A DNA stretch of 64,000 nt, from contig JAJUPC010000037.1 in assembly GCA_023614405.1 (NCBI GenBank), positions 1,240,001 through 1,304,000 on the forward strand, given 5' to 3'. Position 1 is the stretch's first letter. The number at the start of each line of letters is the position of its first letter. Of this stretch, positions 1-10,647 are shown piece after piece. The DNA comes from Avena insularis. Its lineage: Eukaryota; Streptophyta; Magnoliopsida; Poales; Poaceae. The notes beneath the pieces were generated by a model, which was not told where the DNA came from, did no database searches, and saw nothing but the letters and a program-made list of their open reading frames with translations. Made by a program: the position numbers and the translations under genes.

Positions 1-669
1 CGATTAGTGACACTACCGTGCCCTTCCCAGCGACATCCACTCCCGCCCGTGGCTTGCCCTTCGCCAAGGATGCAACAATGGTGTTCTACATTTCTTCATC
101 CCCGTCGTCCTCCACATCAGAATCAACAATGATGAAGGGGACAGGAGTGGCATGGACCGAGCCCTGTCGCGCCTGGCGGCTCCTGCTCGAGCTCGATGCC
201 GCACCAGTCCTTCTACAGATAGGAGGGGCCGAGCTCGGAGACATAGCATAGTAGTTCGGCTCAAGAAACCATGGCCATTTGATACTGCAACGGTAGGATC
301 TTGGGGTGGATCCGCCGCAGCGAGCCCGACTGCGAGCAGTGGAGTGGATGGATCTACCGGCGCGAGCCATGAAAAGTTCCGAGGGAGTTAGAGTGTGGTC
401 CAGGCGTGTCTGGTTGGTGAGCAAGGCCTCCCAGCAATATGTACGTGGGCAAGGTGCCAAAAACAATTCATCCAATGCATGCGAGAGGTCCTTTGAACCA
501 CGAAGACGTGAGGTTTGGTTGACAAGTCCGCACTCTAGGTCCCCCACCTGTTAGCCGAATGTGGACGGTAGGATTCTGCCCGAGTTAAGTGGGGACAAAT
601 CATGCTTCACCGTGCCACTACTCTAGCATCCAAAGGCTCCTCTTTCCTCTGCCCTCGCTCCCCTCGCTC
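1..669. other. 5' flank of the GRF-type gene, no gene recognised
   Basis: Several short open frames on both strands cross this stretch, but none resembles a known family and none dominates. The GC-rich composition and the pyrimidine-rich run just before 670 would fit the promoter and 5' leader of the zinc-finger gene that follows. Nothing more specific can be supported. Confidence 0.3.
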
Positions 670-1285
670 ATGGCTCGCAGCTCATGCAGTTCGTCTCGGG
701 CGAAATTAGGGTCGGCTCGATGCCGTCAGGGGGGTGCCCCCATCAGGTACCGGAATACGCCCTACGATTACTACCCCGAGATGTTGTGTTTGTGCGGTGA
801 GAAGATGCCGAGATGGATTTCGTGGACCGATGAAAATACTGCAGGAAAATTCAGCAATTGCAGCATCAGAGCAATAAGTTCCTATGGTAGGTACAATGGT
901 AAACTAGATCCGGGAAGCGTGATGTAATTCTTTTTTTGTTTCCTTCGATCTACTTCGTAGAATGGAGGGGAACTGGCTGTGACAAGTTTGTGTGGATCAA
1001 AAATCCCCTGACAGGTTTTCACAAAGAGCTTGTTTAGGTTCTGCGTGATGCTGTGTGGGACAAGAAAGAGGAGATTCGTGCGTTGGAGCGAGAGAGCTTC
1101 GCCAGATGCAGGGGAGGCAGGAGCAGGGAGGTGGTTTGATATACGAGCTCAAGATTAGGCCAGATAGTGGAAACAATTTCCTCATTATCTGGGCATTATC
1201 TGTTGCCTTTGCAGTTTATGTTGCCATGTCGTTGTCTAGCAGCAAAAATAAGTTGCTGCTTCGTAGAGTGTGGCAGCCAACTTAG
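670..1285 (+). pseudogene. GRF-type zinc-finger protein, decayed
   Basis: The ATG at 670 opens a short basic N-terminus followed by CLCGEKMPRWISWTDEN and a later cysteine. This is the first half of a plant GRF zinc finger, which usually reads CxCGxxxxxxxxWTxxNPGRRF then C. A probable intron follows near 880-960. The second half then appears as GCDKFVWIKNP, giving the final cysteine and aromatic residue. A charged helical stretch (LRDAVWDKKEEIRALERE) follows an in-frame TAG near 1036. In a shifted frame comes a hydrophobic segment (FLIIWALSVAFAVYVAMS) like the C-terminal membrane anchor common in these grass proteins. The family's role is poorly known; GRF fingers are thought to bind nucleic acid. 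The stop and frameshift make this copy a pseudogene. It is transcribed toward the MULE transposase, whose 3' end lies about 350 bp away. Confidence 0.6.
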
Positions 1286-1639
1286 AACATGTTTTCAGCT
1301 CAAAACCTTATCATAAGTGTAATGCCAATAGCAGGGATTTATTAAGCGCCTATAAATAATTCATGTCTGTGCCACTAAAATCCATCGATTTTGGAGACCC
1401 CTTAACCGCTCAGCTATCGCGGTCCGGGTGGTGCGATTATTTAGATAGTAGTGGCATAGTCACAATTTTGGATTCAACTAGTGGCCTCGACGGTGTCCAA
1501 TCCTCAAGTCGCGCTACATTTTACTCCAAGTACGGGAGGCAGATTGTTTCGCCCGACAAGTTCCACACACACAGCTCCACAGTTTAACCGAACTACATGT
1601 ATAGGTTCAAGTTCAACACATTATTTGTCTTCTACACTC
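1286..1639. other. Spacer between two convergent genes
   Basis: This stretch separates the 3' ends of the zinc-finger gene (+) and the MULE transposase (-). I see no conserved frame, tRNA-like fold or repeat. It presumably holds both 3' untranslated regions. Confidence 0.35.
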
Positions 1640-2498
1640 CTAGCCTTCTTCCTTTGCCTGGGTGCCAACTTTCTTCCTCTTGCCTTCACGTCCACTGGAT
1701 TCTTCATTTCCTGTCTTCTTCCTCTTCCTGGGTGCCAATTTTCTTACCTTCACGTACCCTGCATCTCTGGGTCGAGGGAAGTCAGGCCAATTAGCACTAG
1801 AATCGTGTCCAGCATCATCACTCCACTCGTTTTGGTTTTCTTCCCGCAGCAAAATCATTGAGTCGGTGGTCTTGTTTCTTACCTTGCGCTTCCTATAAAA
1901 CAAATAGTACATGGATTACTACTTAATATCTACAGATTATAAACAAAACATTGAATGTACCGTCTCATACCTAGGTTTGGGAGCATTAAGGGGACAACCT
2001 TCTGCTCTATGGCCTATAAGGTGGCAGTTCTTGCATATGTGTTTTACCCTTCTTGCTAGCACAAAAAGGCGAACCCTTCTTCTCCAGAAAATTCTTAAAC
2101 CTATTTACCTGAGGTCTTCCTATGCCCGTTTTTGTAACTAGCTGGCAAAGCTCGAAACTCAGTTGGACTGGAGGCCACTGAGATGGGTATGTACATGGCT
2201 GGACTAATCCATTGTACACAGCTCTGAACTTTTCCATAGAGTAGTAGTCGGACAAATACTGATCCAAATGTGTAGAGTTCTTTTCTTCACCAAGAAGGCC
2301 AAGGCGTGGTCACAAGGTTTCCGGTATGCTGCCACTCTAAGCAAGTGCATTCTCACCGCTAGATGTTCACAACATCTTGTGGCCACTCTTGGACATATCG
2401 ACCACCTCATAGATACTGCTGGTTGACGGGAGAACCCTAAGATGAGCAAGTCCTTGGCTTCTCTTATGCAGTTGTTGTACGACAGGCGGTAGCATATG
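1640..2498 (-). pseudogene. MULE transposase C-terminus: SWIM, CCHC knuckle, basic tail
   Basis: This is the downstream part of the MuDR-type transposase, read on the minus strand. Around 2300-2350 the broken frames give LEWQHTG and then KPCDHALAF, a SWIM zinc-finger remnant split by a one-base shift. Next is a segment ending FRAVYNGLVQP, the usual post-SWIM region. A perfect CCHC knuckle, CKNCHLIGHRAEGC (CX2CX4HX4C), lies near 1995-2040 in another frame. After a plausible splice acceptor (TTTTATAG near 1900) a final exon encodes KRKVRNK and a tail rich in K and R, likely a nuclear-localisation region, ending near 1640. Domain order matches plant MULE transposases. At least two frameshifts make it non-functional. 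Confidence 0.65.
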
Positions 2499-3909
2499 TC
2501 ATGTAAGTCTCCTACCGATCTCTCTCCTTATATTTAACAGCTTCATGATCATACCACGTATGATGTCCATCAAGATATTAATAGGACACACTTTTATGTC
2601 CTTCACCCAGTTATTCATGCATTCTGCAAGGTTGTTGTTTATGTAATCAACTTTGATGTCAGCGTTGAATTGACTCCTCTTCCATAGATGTGAATGATGG
2701 ACGGCTAAGTACTGCAGAAGTTCAGGGGCTTCCGCCAACATCTTGATCATGAAATAATCGTTGTTACTAGCTTTGTAAGCTCTAGCAGCAGGAAACATGT
2801 AACGAAATACGCTGCCTGCATAGTGTGAGTACAAGTTGAGCATCAGATGGGCATGTAATTCTCTACCTTCATCTCGCGGGAACACCTCCTTCACTGCATT
2901 CATCAGCCCTTTGCATGTATCCGTGGATATAGCCAATGGATCCATGTGGCCTATTGATCTCCTGAGCTGCCTCATAAACAAGACCCAGTTTTCCTCGGTT
3001 TCTGTTTCAAACAGCCCAAATGCCACTGGGAACATCCAGTTGTGACCATCAAGTGTTGTGCCAGATGATAGGCAGCCTTTCCATTTGCCAGTTAGGATAG
3101 TGCTGTCTACACTCAAATATGGCTTACAATCGTCCTTGAATCCCTGGGCGCATGGTTTAAGCGCCATGAAAAATGTTTTGAAATAAATTTTCCCACGTAC
3201 TGATTCAGTGTCAATCTCCACAACACTCCCCAGACACCTTGGTTGTACCTCCACCTTGAAGTTGTACAACATCCTGAAGCTATTGGTCCAATCCCCGTGC
3301 AAGACCCTCAGAGCTTTCTCTTTACCTTTCCAAACCGTGTAATATGGTAGGACAATGCTGTATTTAGAACCAAGGATAGTCTGAATATTCTTTGCGGTCT
3401 CCTGAGGGTTATACTTTAGTATGGACATAGCCTGTATATCCACCCACTCCGTATCAGCCATTGAGGATTTCAGTTTGATGCCTGTTGGACCCATGTGGGG
3501 AGGGCCCATTTTATTCACCTGCAACATAGATTCATTTAAAAGGTAAGCGGAGTCGACTCGTTGCCAGAAAGATCTTGCACAACAATTGTAGTTATAGAGT
3601 GAAAAGAGAGAAAGTTCGAATGGTTTGTTGCATTCATTGCCCCAATACCCTAATTGCCTTTGATGCAGGTAAGGCTCTTGATGTGATCCTCCATGGACAA
3701 TATACCACGACCCGTCCATTCCTCCACATTAACCTGCAAACGTCCTCATACCTCTGGGCAGTCTTCTTCAGTCGATGAATGTTGAACTCCCCCTTGATAC
3801 AAAAATGCCGGAACAACATCCTGAACTCATGCATGCTCCTGAACTTGGTGCTAGCTGAAATTATAGGATACTCGTGGTCATGTTTCATTTTTTCCACTTC
3901 AACACCCAA
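2499..3909 (-). pseudogene. MULE/MuDR transposase core (DDE domain)
   Basis: A 406-codon open frame (3719-2499) carries the catalytic core of a Mutator-like transposase, which cuts and joins transposon ends in the nucleus. The first catalytic Asp lies in LSVDSTILTGKWKG, the second in ISTDTCKG, and the acidic residue in EAPELLQYL fits the third position. NNLAECMNNWVKDIK follows, as is typical of the MULE domain. Immediately upstream, in a different frame (3909-3634), is the MuDR N-terminal DNA-binding-like segment with FCIKGEFNIHRLKKTA and YEDVCR, ending at CPWRI. The join at about 3700 requires a frameshift. This is by far the best preserved protein of the left flank, but the element as a whole is broken. 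Confidence 0.8.
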
Positions 3910-4027
3910 ATCATCGACTAGAATGCCAGCCTCATCGTTATGTTCCTCATCTATTTCATCATCACCAGATTCTTGATCCTCTACAATGCCCTCTTCTTCA
4001 CCTCATTCAGAATCTTGGCCATCTTCT

Positions 4028-4985
4028 CTAATGCCTAATACTGCACATCATATTGACTCCCAGGGGGTGGCCTGCACCATCATCTCCACCTGGATGGACC
4101 GGAACATTGGCCCAATCTACCTCACCGGCAACTCTGTTTTCTCCCAGACACTCTGTTGGTTCTGCTAGAACCACACGGGGTGGTCTTACATTTGCACGCA
4201 ACCCAAGATCTTCAGTAGAGAAATAGCAGTCAGAATGTATTTCATCTTGATTGTATAGAAACCTCTTGCTCTTCTTGTGTACATCCTCCTTTCTGATGTA
4301 ATCTTTGCTAATGGTATTAGTAGGGCTTGACATCTGCGTTATGTTCCCCATCGAACTAGGCTTTTTGCTACTGCTCTTGGGTGTGATCTCCTTCCTGCTT
4401 CCCCTCACGGGTGTTGGCTCCAGCATGCTGGCATTATTGCCTGACCTCTGCGGCGTGTTCTTCTTCGAATTAGCCCTTTTGCTGCTACTATTGGGCGTGT
4501 TCTCCTTCATGCTGGCATTATTGCCTGACCTCAGTGGCGTGTTTTGCTCCAAATTAGCATTTTTCTGCTACCAATGGGTGTGGTATCCTACGTGCTGGCC
4601 ATCTTAGCCTTTTTGCTACCACTCCTGGGTGTGTTCACCATCGTGCTTGCCCTCTTAGCATTTTTTCTTCTACCGTTTGATGTGATATTTTGACTGGATC
4701 TCAGGGGTGTATTCTGCAGCGTGGTGCCTTTTTTCGTGCGACTCTTGGGTGTTCTCTTCTATGGCGTGGTCTCCTTGGTGATGTTCTTCTTCGGGGTGCC
4801 CTTTCTGGGGATGCTCTTCCTACTCCTCTTTATGATGCTCCTCTATAAGACTCTCCTCTATTCGAAGCTACCCTCAGTCACAGAATCCTCAGTGATGCTA
4901 TGGATCAGGTCACACATGCCTTCTACAAGTCCATCATCTCTATTGTCGAAATCCAATTCCTCTCTAATATAGGGTGGCCCGATCT
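4028..4985 (-). pseudogene. MULE transposase N-terminal region, cut at a gypsy LTR
   Basis: On the minus strand from about 4985 a frame reads YIREELDFDNRDDGLVEG, an acidic start typical of MULE proteins before the MuDR segment, and ends at a TAG near 4864. Between 4860 and 4560 the sequence is a low-complexity Ser/Lys/Pro-rich stretch with broken frames. The 174-codon frame 4552-4028 contains repeated motifs such as RSGNNASM and SKKNTP, and then an acidic segment. Nothing corresponding to the protein's first residues or to a terminal inverted repeat is seen upstream, because the sequence switches into a gypsy LTR at about 4975. The open frame continues a few codons into the LTR. Confidence 0.5.
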
Positions 4986-5592
4986 TCTCAGCAAGCACTT
5001 GGCGATGATGATGGTGGATGATAGATAACTAGCCTGTAGCTATGAAATCTCCCGCTCGAACCATGATGCCGATGCAACAACTCTCAAACCCTGTGGGATA
5101 TTCACAACACCACGCTCTTGCACACGTAGCCGTCGACCATGAACGGTAGTTTGCAATGTACTAATTCCCAATGGAACAACAGATCACACTCAATTGTAGT
5201 AGATAATTCGATCGCAGGGTAATTCTAGAGGTTCAAATAAGAAACAACACCAAAATAGTTTTAACATAGTCTAACCCTAATTGTGATAGCTATGGAGGTT
5301 TATATGAGGGCTGGGGCATCCTCCCCTCTAATCAGGCCTAAAAACAGCCATAACTTTTCCCAAATAGACTCGGTTCGACTCAAACTGATACATACAGACC
5401 CATAGATGGGTTTGGCCTACTTGGTGCGCAGGCTATATGTCGTGGTGCACCTCAAATGTGTACTGGCGCGCCACATATCTCTCTTGATCATGCCTGCTCT
5501 CCTTATTGCCTCCTAGTGTGTCTTCCATCTCCCGGTCGCTCTCCTCCCTCTCCTCCCGCTGGCGCTAGTCCGATAGATGCCAAATCTAGTCA
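4975..5592 (-). repeat. Gypsy A LTR, minus orientation (3' LTR of the mini-element)
   Basis: This segment is the reverse complement of 7870-8569 over nearly its whole length and closely matches 24942-25416 in direct orientation. It carries the shared GTAGCCGTCGACCATGAAC block and a TATA-like CATATAAAC (minus strand, near 5310). Its inner end is placed at CTAGTCA near 5592 by comparison between copies. Its outer end at GGGCCACCCTATAT is where similarity to the other copy stops, at the MULE junction. Confidence 0.65.
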
Positions 5593-7069
5593 AATAATAA
5601 CACAATGTTTTAGGTAGTATAAAGCTCTTATAAATCAAAGTATCATGTCCAACTAGGAATGAATTTACCTTGTGATAGTTCTCAACAAGGATTAATATTT
5701 CCTTCCAGCCGAGACAACTAGAATCATCACGTTCATAGAATATATCCTCATCATTCTCCCTTTCCTCAAGAAAAGCCGTCCATGGCTTTGGATATGCTGA
5801 AAGTGGAATAAACAAAAAGAATGACGTGTACGTGGAATATATGTATGTGTAACATCTTCTATTATTTTTGTTCACATGAATAATACTTAAATTGCAGGTA
5901 TAAGTGAAGTACAAAGAATCATGATCATGGTGAAAAACAAATAGATATATAGTCTTGTTGTTCAATATTAAATTCAGTTTTCTCAAAGAAGATCTATGAT
6001 CAAATTTGTGAACAAGATCAAACCAATTCAATATGTGTGAAAACCAAATTGATTCATGACATGCTTCAACTGCGCTACTCTGATTATTATGAACATGATC
6101 ATGTTGTCCAGTATGTAAGATGCAACTCCATTTGCAAATATCAGTGAACTCTAAAGTAGTAGCATAACTAGACAAAGACTTTTGGTACAAACACAACGAA
6201 TATGAAAACTTGGGTTCTATTCTAGCAAGATCAAGTAGATCTGAATTTAGTTTCATACTTTCACCAATTTTAGCATGTCCCACAGCAAAAAGTCGTCGAC
6301 ACACAACATGTATGGGTGAAAATAGCATGTTTCAGTTTAGTGATTCTATCACAAGTTATGCATATGTGATCCACAATTTTTTTTCATCCATGCTATATTC
6401 ACCAATTAGATTAAAGATAAAATAAGGAGAATATGTGCTAGTATTTAGACATGAAATTTCAGAAATCTTATCCACAGCATAACTCAAATTCATAGGTTCA
6501 TTTAGCATGATGGAATACACAATATCATCAGGTGGTACTCGAGCAAGTATTTCCTTATGTGTAATCAGTACCACATGATCAAAATCCGAATTTGGTAAAC
6601 TATCACATGGTGCTATAACATTAGTGCAAGGTAAATCACAAGGAGATAGCAACAAAGGAATAGACTCACAATATGTTGCGCTTGTTGGATGTAGCTCCAA
6701 ATTAGTACCAATGTCAGCAATAATCTCCTTGTTTGTAGCAGGTACTAAAACATCCTCCTCAAGTGACAATACACGATCATGTGATGCAGGTTGTAAAATA
6801 GATAGCTCCCTTTCTTCAAAAGCAACCTGCATATCACAAGAAGCAACACTAAGAGTAGAGATGATTACATTAGTAGAAACCTCATTTGTCTCATCAACTC
6901 TCACTCTCATTTTTTCTATGATAGGATCGACATGTGGTTTTATGTTGGTGGTTACAGGTGCACATAGGTTTTGACGCCTATTCTCCTGAAATTGCTTAAT
7001 ACGTGTACGTGTTAACCACGTGTGCTTACCATTCTAAAAGATAGAAGGATCAGAACACTCACTACCAAA
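5593..7069 (-). mobile_element. Gypsy A mini-element, non-polymerase internal region
   Basis: Between the protease and the LTR, where an autonomous gypsy element would have RT, RNase H and integrase, there are only two AT-rich open frames on the minus strand, 6910-6356 and 6328-5513. Neither shows a YVDD, a DDE or a zinc-finger motif. The second frame ends in EDIFYERDD ... SFILPKTLCYYLTRFGIY. This tail is shared with the copies at 25.4 kb and, more distantly, at 7.8 kb (NFILPKSLNY), so it marks the junction with the LTR. The polymerase genes appear to have been replaced by filler sequence, as in non-autonomous LTR elements. Confidence 0.55.
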
Positions 7070-7075
7070 GGTAAC

Positions 7076-7490
7076 CTAGAATTTATTACACCACTTTGTT
7101 CCCAACATGATATGACAGGAGATAAACGCTCTAGGAACGACATAACAAGGAATATATCTTCTAGGGCCATAAATGGTGACCGGAACACATGTGATGTGCG
7201 TAATTGGTAGTGCATGACTAGAAGTTGCTAACATGAATGGCAAGTTTGTTGCACGTGTGTATAATTGTAGCTTTTCAACAACCTCAACACTAACCAAATC
7301 TATGGAAGAACAAGTATCAATGGTAGTAACAGCTTTTCTACCACTAATCTCGGTGATGAAGTGGAACAAACCCGAATTAGGTACTACTCCTGAATCCTCT
7401 TCCCAAAATGTGTTGCTGCAGTAGGAGCATAATGGAAAGGGATAATCATCTGCATACTTTTTCTGCATCACATCAACACTACTAGAAGAC
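7076..7490 (-). pseudogene. Gypsy A mini-element: gag start fused to zinc-ribbon-like and protease-like region
   Basis: The ATG at 7492-7490 begins MSSSSVDVMQKKYADDY. The upstream 100 bp and this start resemble the leader and gag start of the plus-strand copy at 9660-9800. Within about 20 codons the frame passes straight to CSYCSNTFWE and then to an aspartic-protease-like fold: AVTTIDTCSSIDLVS, then hydrophobic strands, then CHIMLGTKW. The catalytic motif expected as D-S/T-G reads D-T-C, so activity is doubtful. The gag capsid is missing. The frame remains open, which suggests an internally deleted derivative that could still make a small protein. The protease reading rests on spacing and the terminal LG-W motif. 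Confidence 0.5.
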
Positions 7491-7599
7491 ATGATTAGTA
7501 CATTAGTGCACAAAACAAAATCTGGTGGTGGAACTCTCACAACTCACTAAAAACTGACAAGAAAGCAGATCTTACCATTCCAAAGTGCATAGTGATGCT

Positions 7600-7869
7600 T
7601 AATAATTCAAAATCAAAGACTTATGCACTGATATGATGAACTGAATATCAAGGGTATATGATGAGGACATCCCTACAATTACACCTACCCCAATTACTAG
7701 TGATGATGTTCCAGCTGCTGCAAAGAAAGATCAACCCAATGAGATATGGATTGGACCAATTACAAGAGCTCGTGCTAAGCTAATAGAACAATAGGTGAAC
7801 TTTTTTCTTAATGAACCTGATGTTTTAGTTAATGAGAATTTTATATTGCCTAAGTCTTTGAATTATTGT
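7600..7869 (+). pseudogene. Gypsy A polyprotein tail (+)
   Basis: Plus-strand frames read ITSDDVPAAAKKDQ and then GPITRARAKLIEQ, followed by a stop and NFILPKSLNYCMIRY. The G-P-I-T-R-A-R-A-K motif is characteristic of the extreme C-terminus of Ty3/gypsy polyproteins in grasses, just before the 3' LTR. The rest of pol is absent: at about 7600 the sequence changes abruptly into the inverted mini-element leader. Confidence 0.55.
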
Positions 7870-8569
7870 ATGATCAGGTACATGGGAGAAGAAGGTGTAG
7901 CATGGAGCGAGGAGCTGAAGCATATGGAGCATGGCGTGTTGATCAATGAAGAATGCGCGAGGGAGGAGAGGGAGGAAGCGCAACGAGCTGTCAAAGATGA
8001 AGGTCAACACTTGGAGGCAACTCTTTGCCGAGGTAGAGAAAAACCCCAGTTCTCTGCCATGGCACAGAATCAGCCTGTTTGGCTGCCATGGCAGGCTGCC
8101 GCAATAACCAAACCAAGCCAAAGTCTGCCACGGCAGAGACCTAGGCCGAACCCTTGTTGCGTTGGTTTGTACCTTTAGTTGTGTGGGACCAACTCAGTTT
8201 CCACCTTAGGCCACCGCCCCAAACTCTTAAATAGATGGGGCGCACCACTAATTAGGGTTTAGACCATGTTTAAATTATTTTGGAGTTGTTTCTTTCATAG
8301 AACCTCTGGAATTACTTGTGATCAATTTTACCAACTACAATTGAGTGTGATCTGTTGTTCCACTAGGAATTAGTAGATTGCAAACTACTGTTCGTGGTCG
8401 ACGGCTGCGTGCGCAAGAGCGTGGTGTTGTGAATATCCCACAGGGTTCGGGAGTTGTTGCATTGGCATCAGGGTTCGAGCGGGAGAGTTCATAGCTACAG
8501 GCTATTTATCTATCCACCATTATCATCATCGACAAGTACTTGCTGAGAAGATCGGGCCACCCCATATCA
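7870..8569 (+). repeat. Gypsy A LTR (+)
   Basis: The 3' end is well defined by CCCCATATCA at 8569 followed by a three-base spacer and a primer-binding site. The start is approximate (7870-7896), placed by comparison with the inverted copy and by a purine run GGGAGAAGAAGG at 7884-7895. The middle and right parts are the inverse of 4975-5300. Confidence 0.6.
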
Positions 8570-8572
8570 TCT

Positions 8573-8582
8573 TGGTATCAGA
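8573..8582 (+). other. Primer-binding site, initiator tRNA-Met type
   Basis: TGGTATCAGA directly after the LTR matches the 3' end complement of plant initiator tRNA-Met, the primer used by many chromoviral gypsy and copia elements. Confidence 0.8.
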
Positions 8583-9761
8583 TTTCCTTGTTGACTTGGT
8601 GAGAAATCCACAATCTATCCATAGATTAGTTCGTGTTTTTCGTCCTATGCAGAAAAATCCTCACAGAAAGAATTGCCATAGCCTAGATTACATTGTTTTC
8701 GAGTACTAGTTGCTGGTTGTTTTCCTCTATTAGTCTAGATCTCGATCTGTTCTTCGTAGATTTGTTTTAGCTTTCTAGTAGTCTCTAATCGAATCCACCA
8801 TAAATTTCCGCCGCCATAAGCCTAGATCTGATCCATACAAAGAGTCCTTGATTGCTACTCTTGGCCGAGTCGGTTTTTCATTAAAAAAATCCTATCGACT
8901 TTGTCGCGACACAGAAATAGCTGTTTTTCCTGCCACGAGTTTGTTTCTGGCGTGGTTCAGTTTTCCTGTCATGGCACGTTTTCGCACGATTTCTTTGTCG
9001 CTTGGCTCTGCCGCTTTCGTCATGGCGCTTTTGAGTTTTTTCTCTGCCACATGGTTTCGCCCACGACATGATTTACGCTATTTTTCGCCCCTCGCCAGTG
9101 GCCCAGCACATAGTACAAAGTGTGAAAAAATGCACTTTTCCAGAACTTTAGATACAACCATTCTATTTCATACGTGTAGGAACTTGCCCATTGAGACTAG
9201 TTTCCGCTCTTACTGGTTACTCATAGGGTTTTGGTCGTGTGCATTATAATTTGGCCGTGTTTCATATTAAAAAAAGAATATAGCAAAAGAAAAAGCAAAA
9301 AGAGCAACAATCAATACAAAAGAAAAAGAGAAAAGAAAAGGATAATTGAGCAAGAGGCCTAGTGATATCTTTGTGCACCGGTAGATTGAGCAATCTTGGG
9401 TCTGTTTACTTTGAGCTATGCTAGTGTCTCTCCAGCACAGTGCAACACCCTTCATAGTTGCATTGACACATTTATATCCACGAGCGTGTTTCTTGGGTTT
9501 TGTACGATTAGCACTAGGACTTGTTTGCGGTGTACTTAGGATTCCATACCTACACCTCCAGCATAAATAACCTGTGTGCCCTGTGATCGTTCTCCATACC
9601 CTTGATATTCACTTCATCACATCAGTTCATAATTCTTTGGTTTCGTTTGGTAAAACATCTCTATTCACTTTGGAACAGTAAGAGTTGCTTTCTTCTCAGT
9701 CGTGAGTGAGTTGTGAGTGTTCCACCAAGCAGTTTTTGATTTTTGCTCTAACCTACTAATC
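8583..9761 (+). other. Gypsy A untranslated leader
   Basis: About 1.2 kb separates the primer-binding site from the gag ATG, a usual leader length in large plant gypsy elements. An A-rich block lies at 9268-9340. No open frame with recognisable similarity is present. Confidence 0.5.
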
Positions 9762-10647
9762 ATGTCTCTTAGTGATGATGATGTTGTGTCGCAGAAAAAG
9801 AAGGATGAGGAACTTGTTACTTGGAGCGAATATGAGGCGTTGAAATCTCACATGACGTGAGTGTTTACTCACACAATAGATGCCATTGGCAAGAATATAC
9901 AACACATGCAAGTAGCCTTGGACCAGAATGTAGGCGCAGTCATTAACATTCAACCACAAGTGACAGCACTCAATACTAATGTCGCAACTTTGCAGCATTC
10001 CATTGATGCCTTAACAGTAGCAATTCAGCAATAGCAGGAACACCCACCTGATGATGTTTTTGATGACGAGGATGAAGGTAGTGCGGCTGGTGCTGCCCCA
10101 CCTCATGGTAGGGGACGTGCCAATCCCCCTGCACCTGTGCCTGCTGCGGCACATCCTTATGCACGCGGTTTTTCTCCTATTGGGCGTGCTCAACGTGTTC
10201 CCAAGTTTGATGGTTCACTTGATCCTAAAGATTACCTCACATGGGAATTGAAGATAGAGAAGCTCTGGCATTTGTATGACTATACAATAGAGAAGAAGGT
10301 CAAGCTTGCAGCGTCAGAATTTGATCGATATGCTTTGCGTTGGTAGGATGCTATTGTGCAGAATAGAAGGGAGGACAGTGAACTTCCTGTGATGAATTGG
10401 CGCGAGATGAAGCGCATTAAGAAGGATCATTTTGTACCCACCAACTACTTGCATTCAGTTTTTGACAAGTTGACACAATTGAGGCAGGGAACCATATCAG
10501 TTGATGAGTACTACATGGAGATGGAGATGCTTATTCAGCATTCTAGAGTTCGTGAATCCCTTGAGATGACTATGCAGCGATTTCTCAACAATTTGAAGTT
10601 ACCAATCAAGAGTATTGTTTGTCATCACAAGTACGAGACTATGAATG
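9762..10647 (+). pseudogene. Gypsy A gag, interrupted by copia insertion
   Basis: The ATG at 9762 starts MSLSDDDDVVSQKKKDEE. Then come a helical N-terminal region (about residues 30-90), a Gly/Ala/Pro-rich linker (GRGRANPPAPVPAAAH) and the capsid: RAQRVPKFDGSLDPKDYLTW, NWREMKRIKKDHFVP, LTQLRQGTISVDEYYMEME, a standard Retrotrans_gag arrangement. In-frame stops occur after KSHMT, after TVAIQQ and after YALRW, so it cannot make full-length gag. The frame ends where the copia LTR begins at 10648, before any zinc knuckle. Confidence 0.75.

Noticed and set aside
86..547. A 153-codon minus-strand frame near the left edge
   Set aside because: No recognisable family, GC-rich sequence with competing frames on both strands, and it lies in the likely promoter region of the GRF-type gene.
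9267..9455. Minus-strand hydrophobic frame in the gypsy A leader
   Set aside because: It comes from an A-rich low-complexity block and has no start context or relative.
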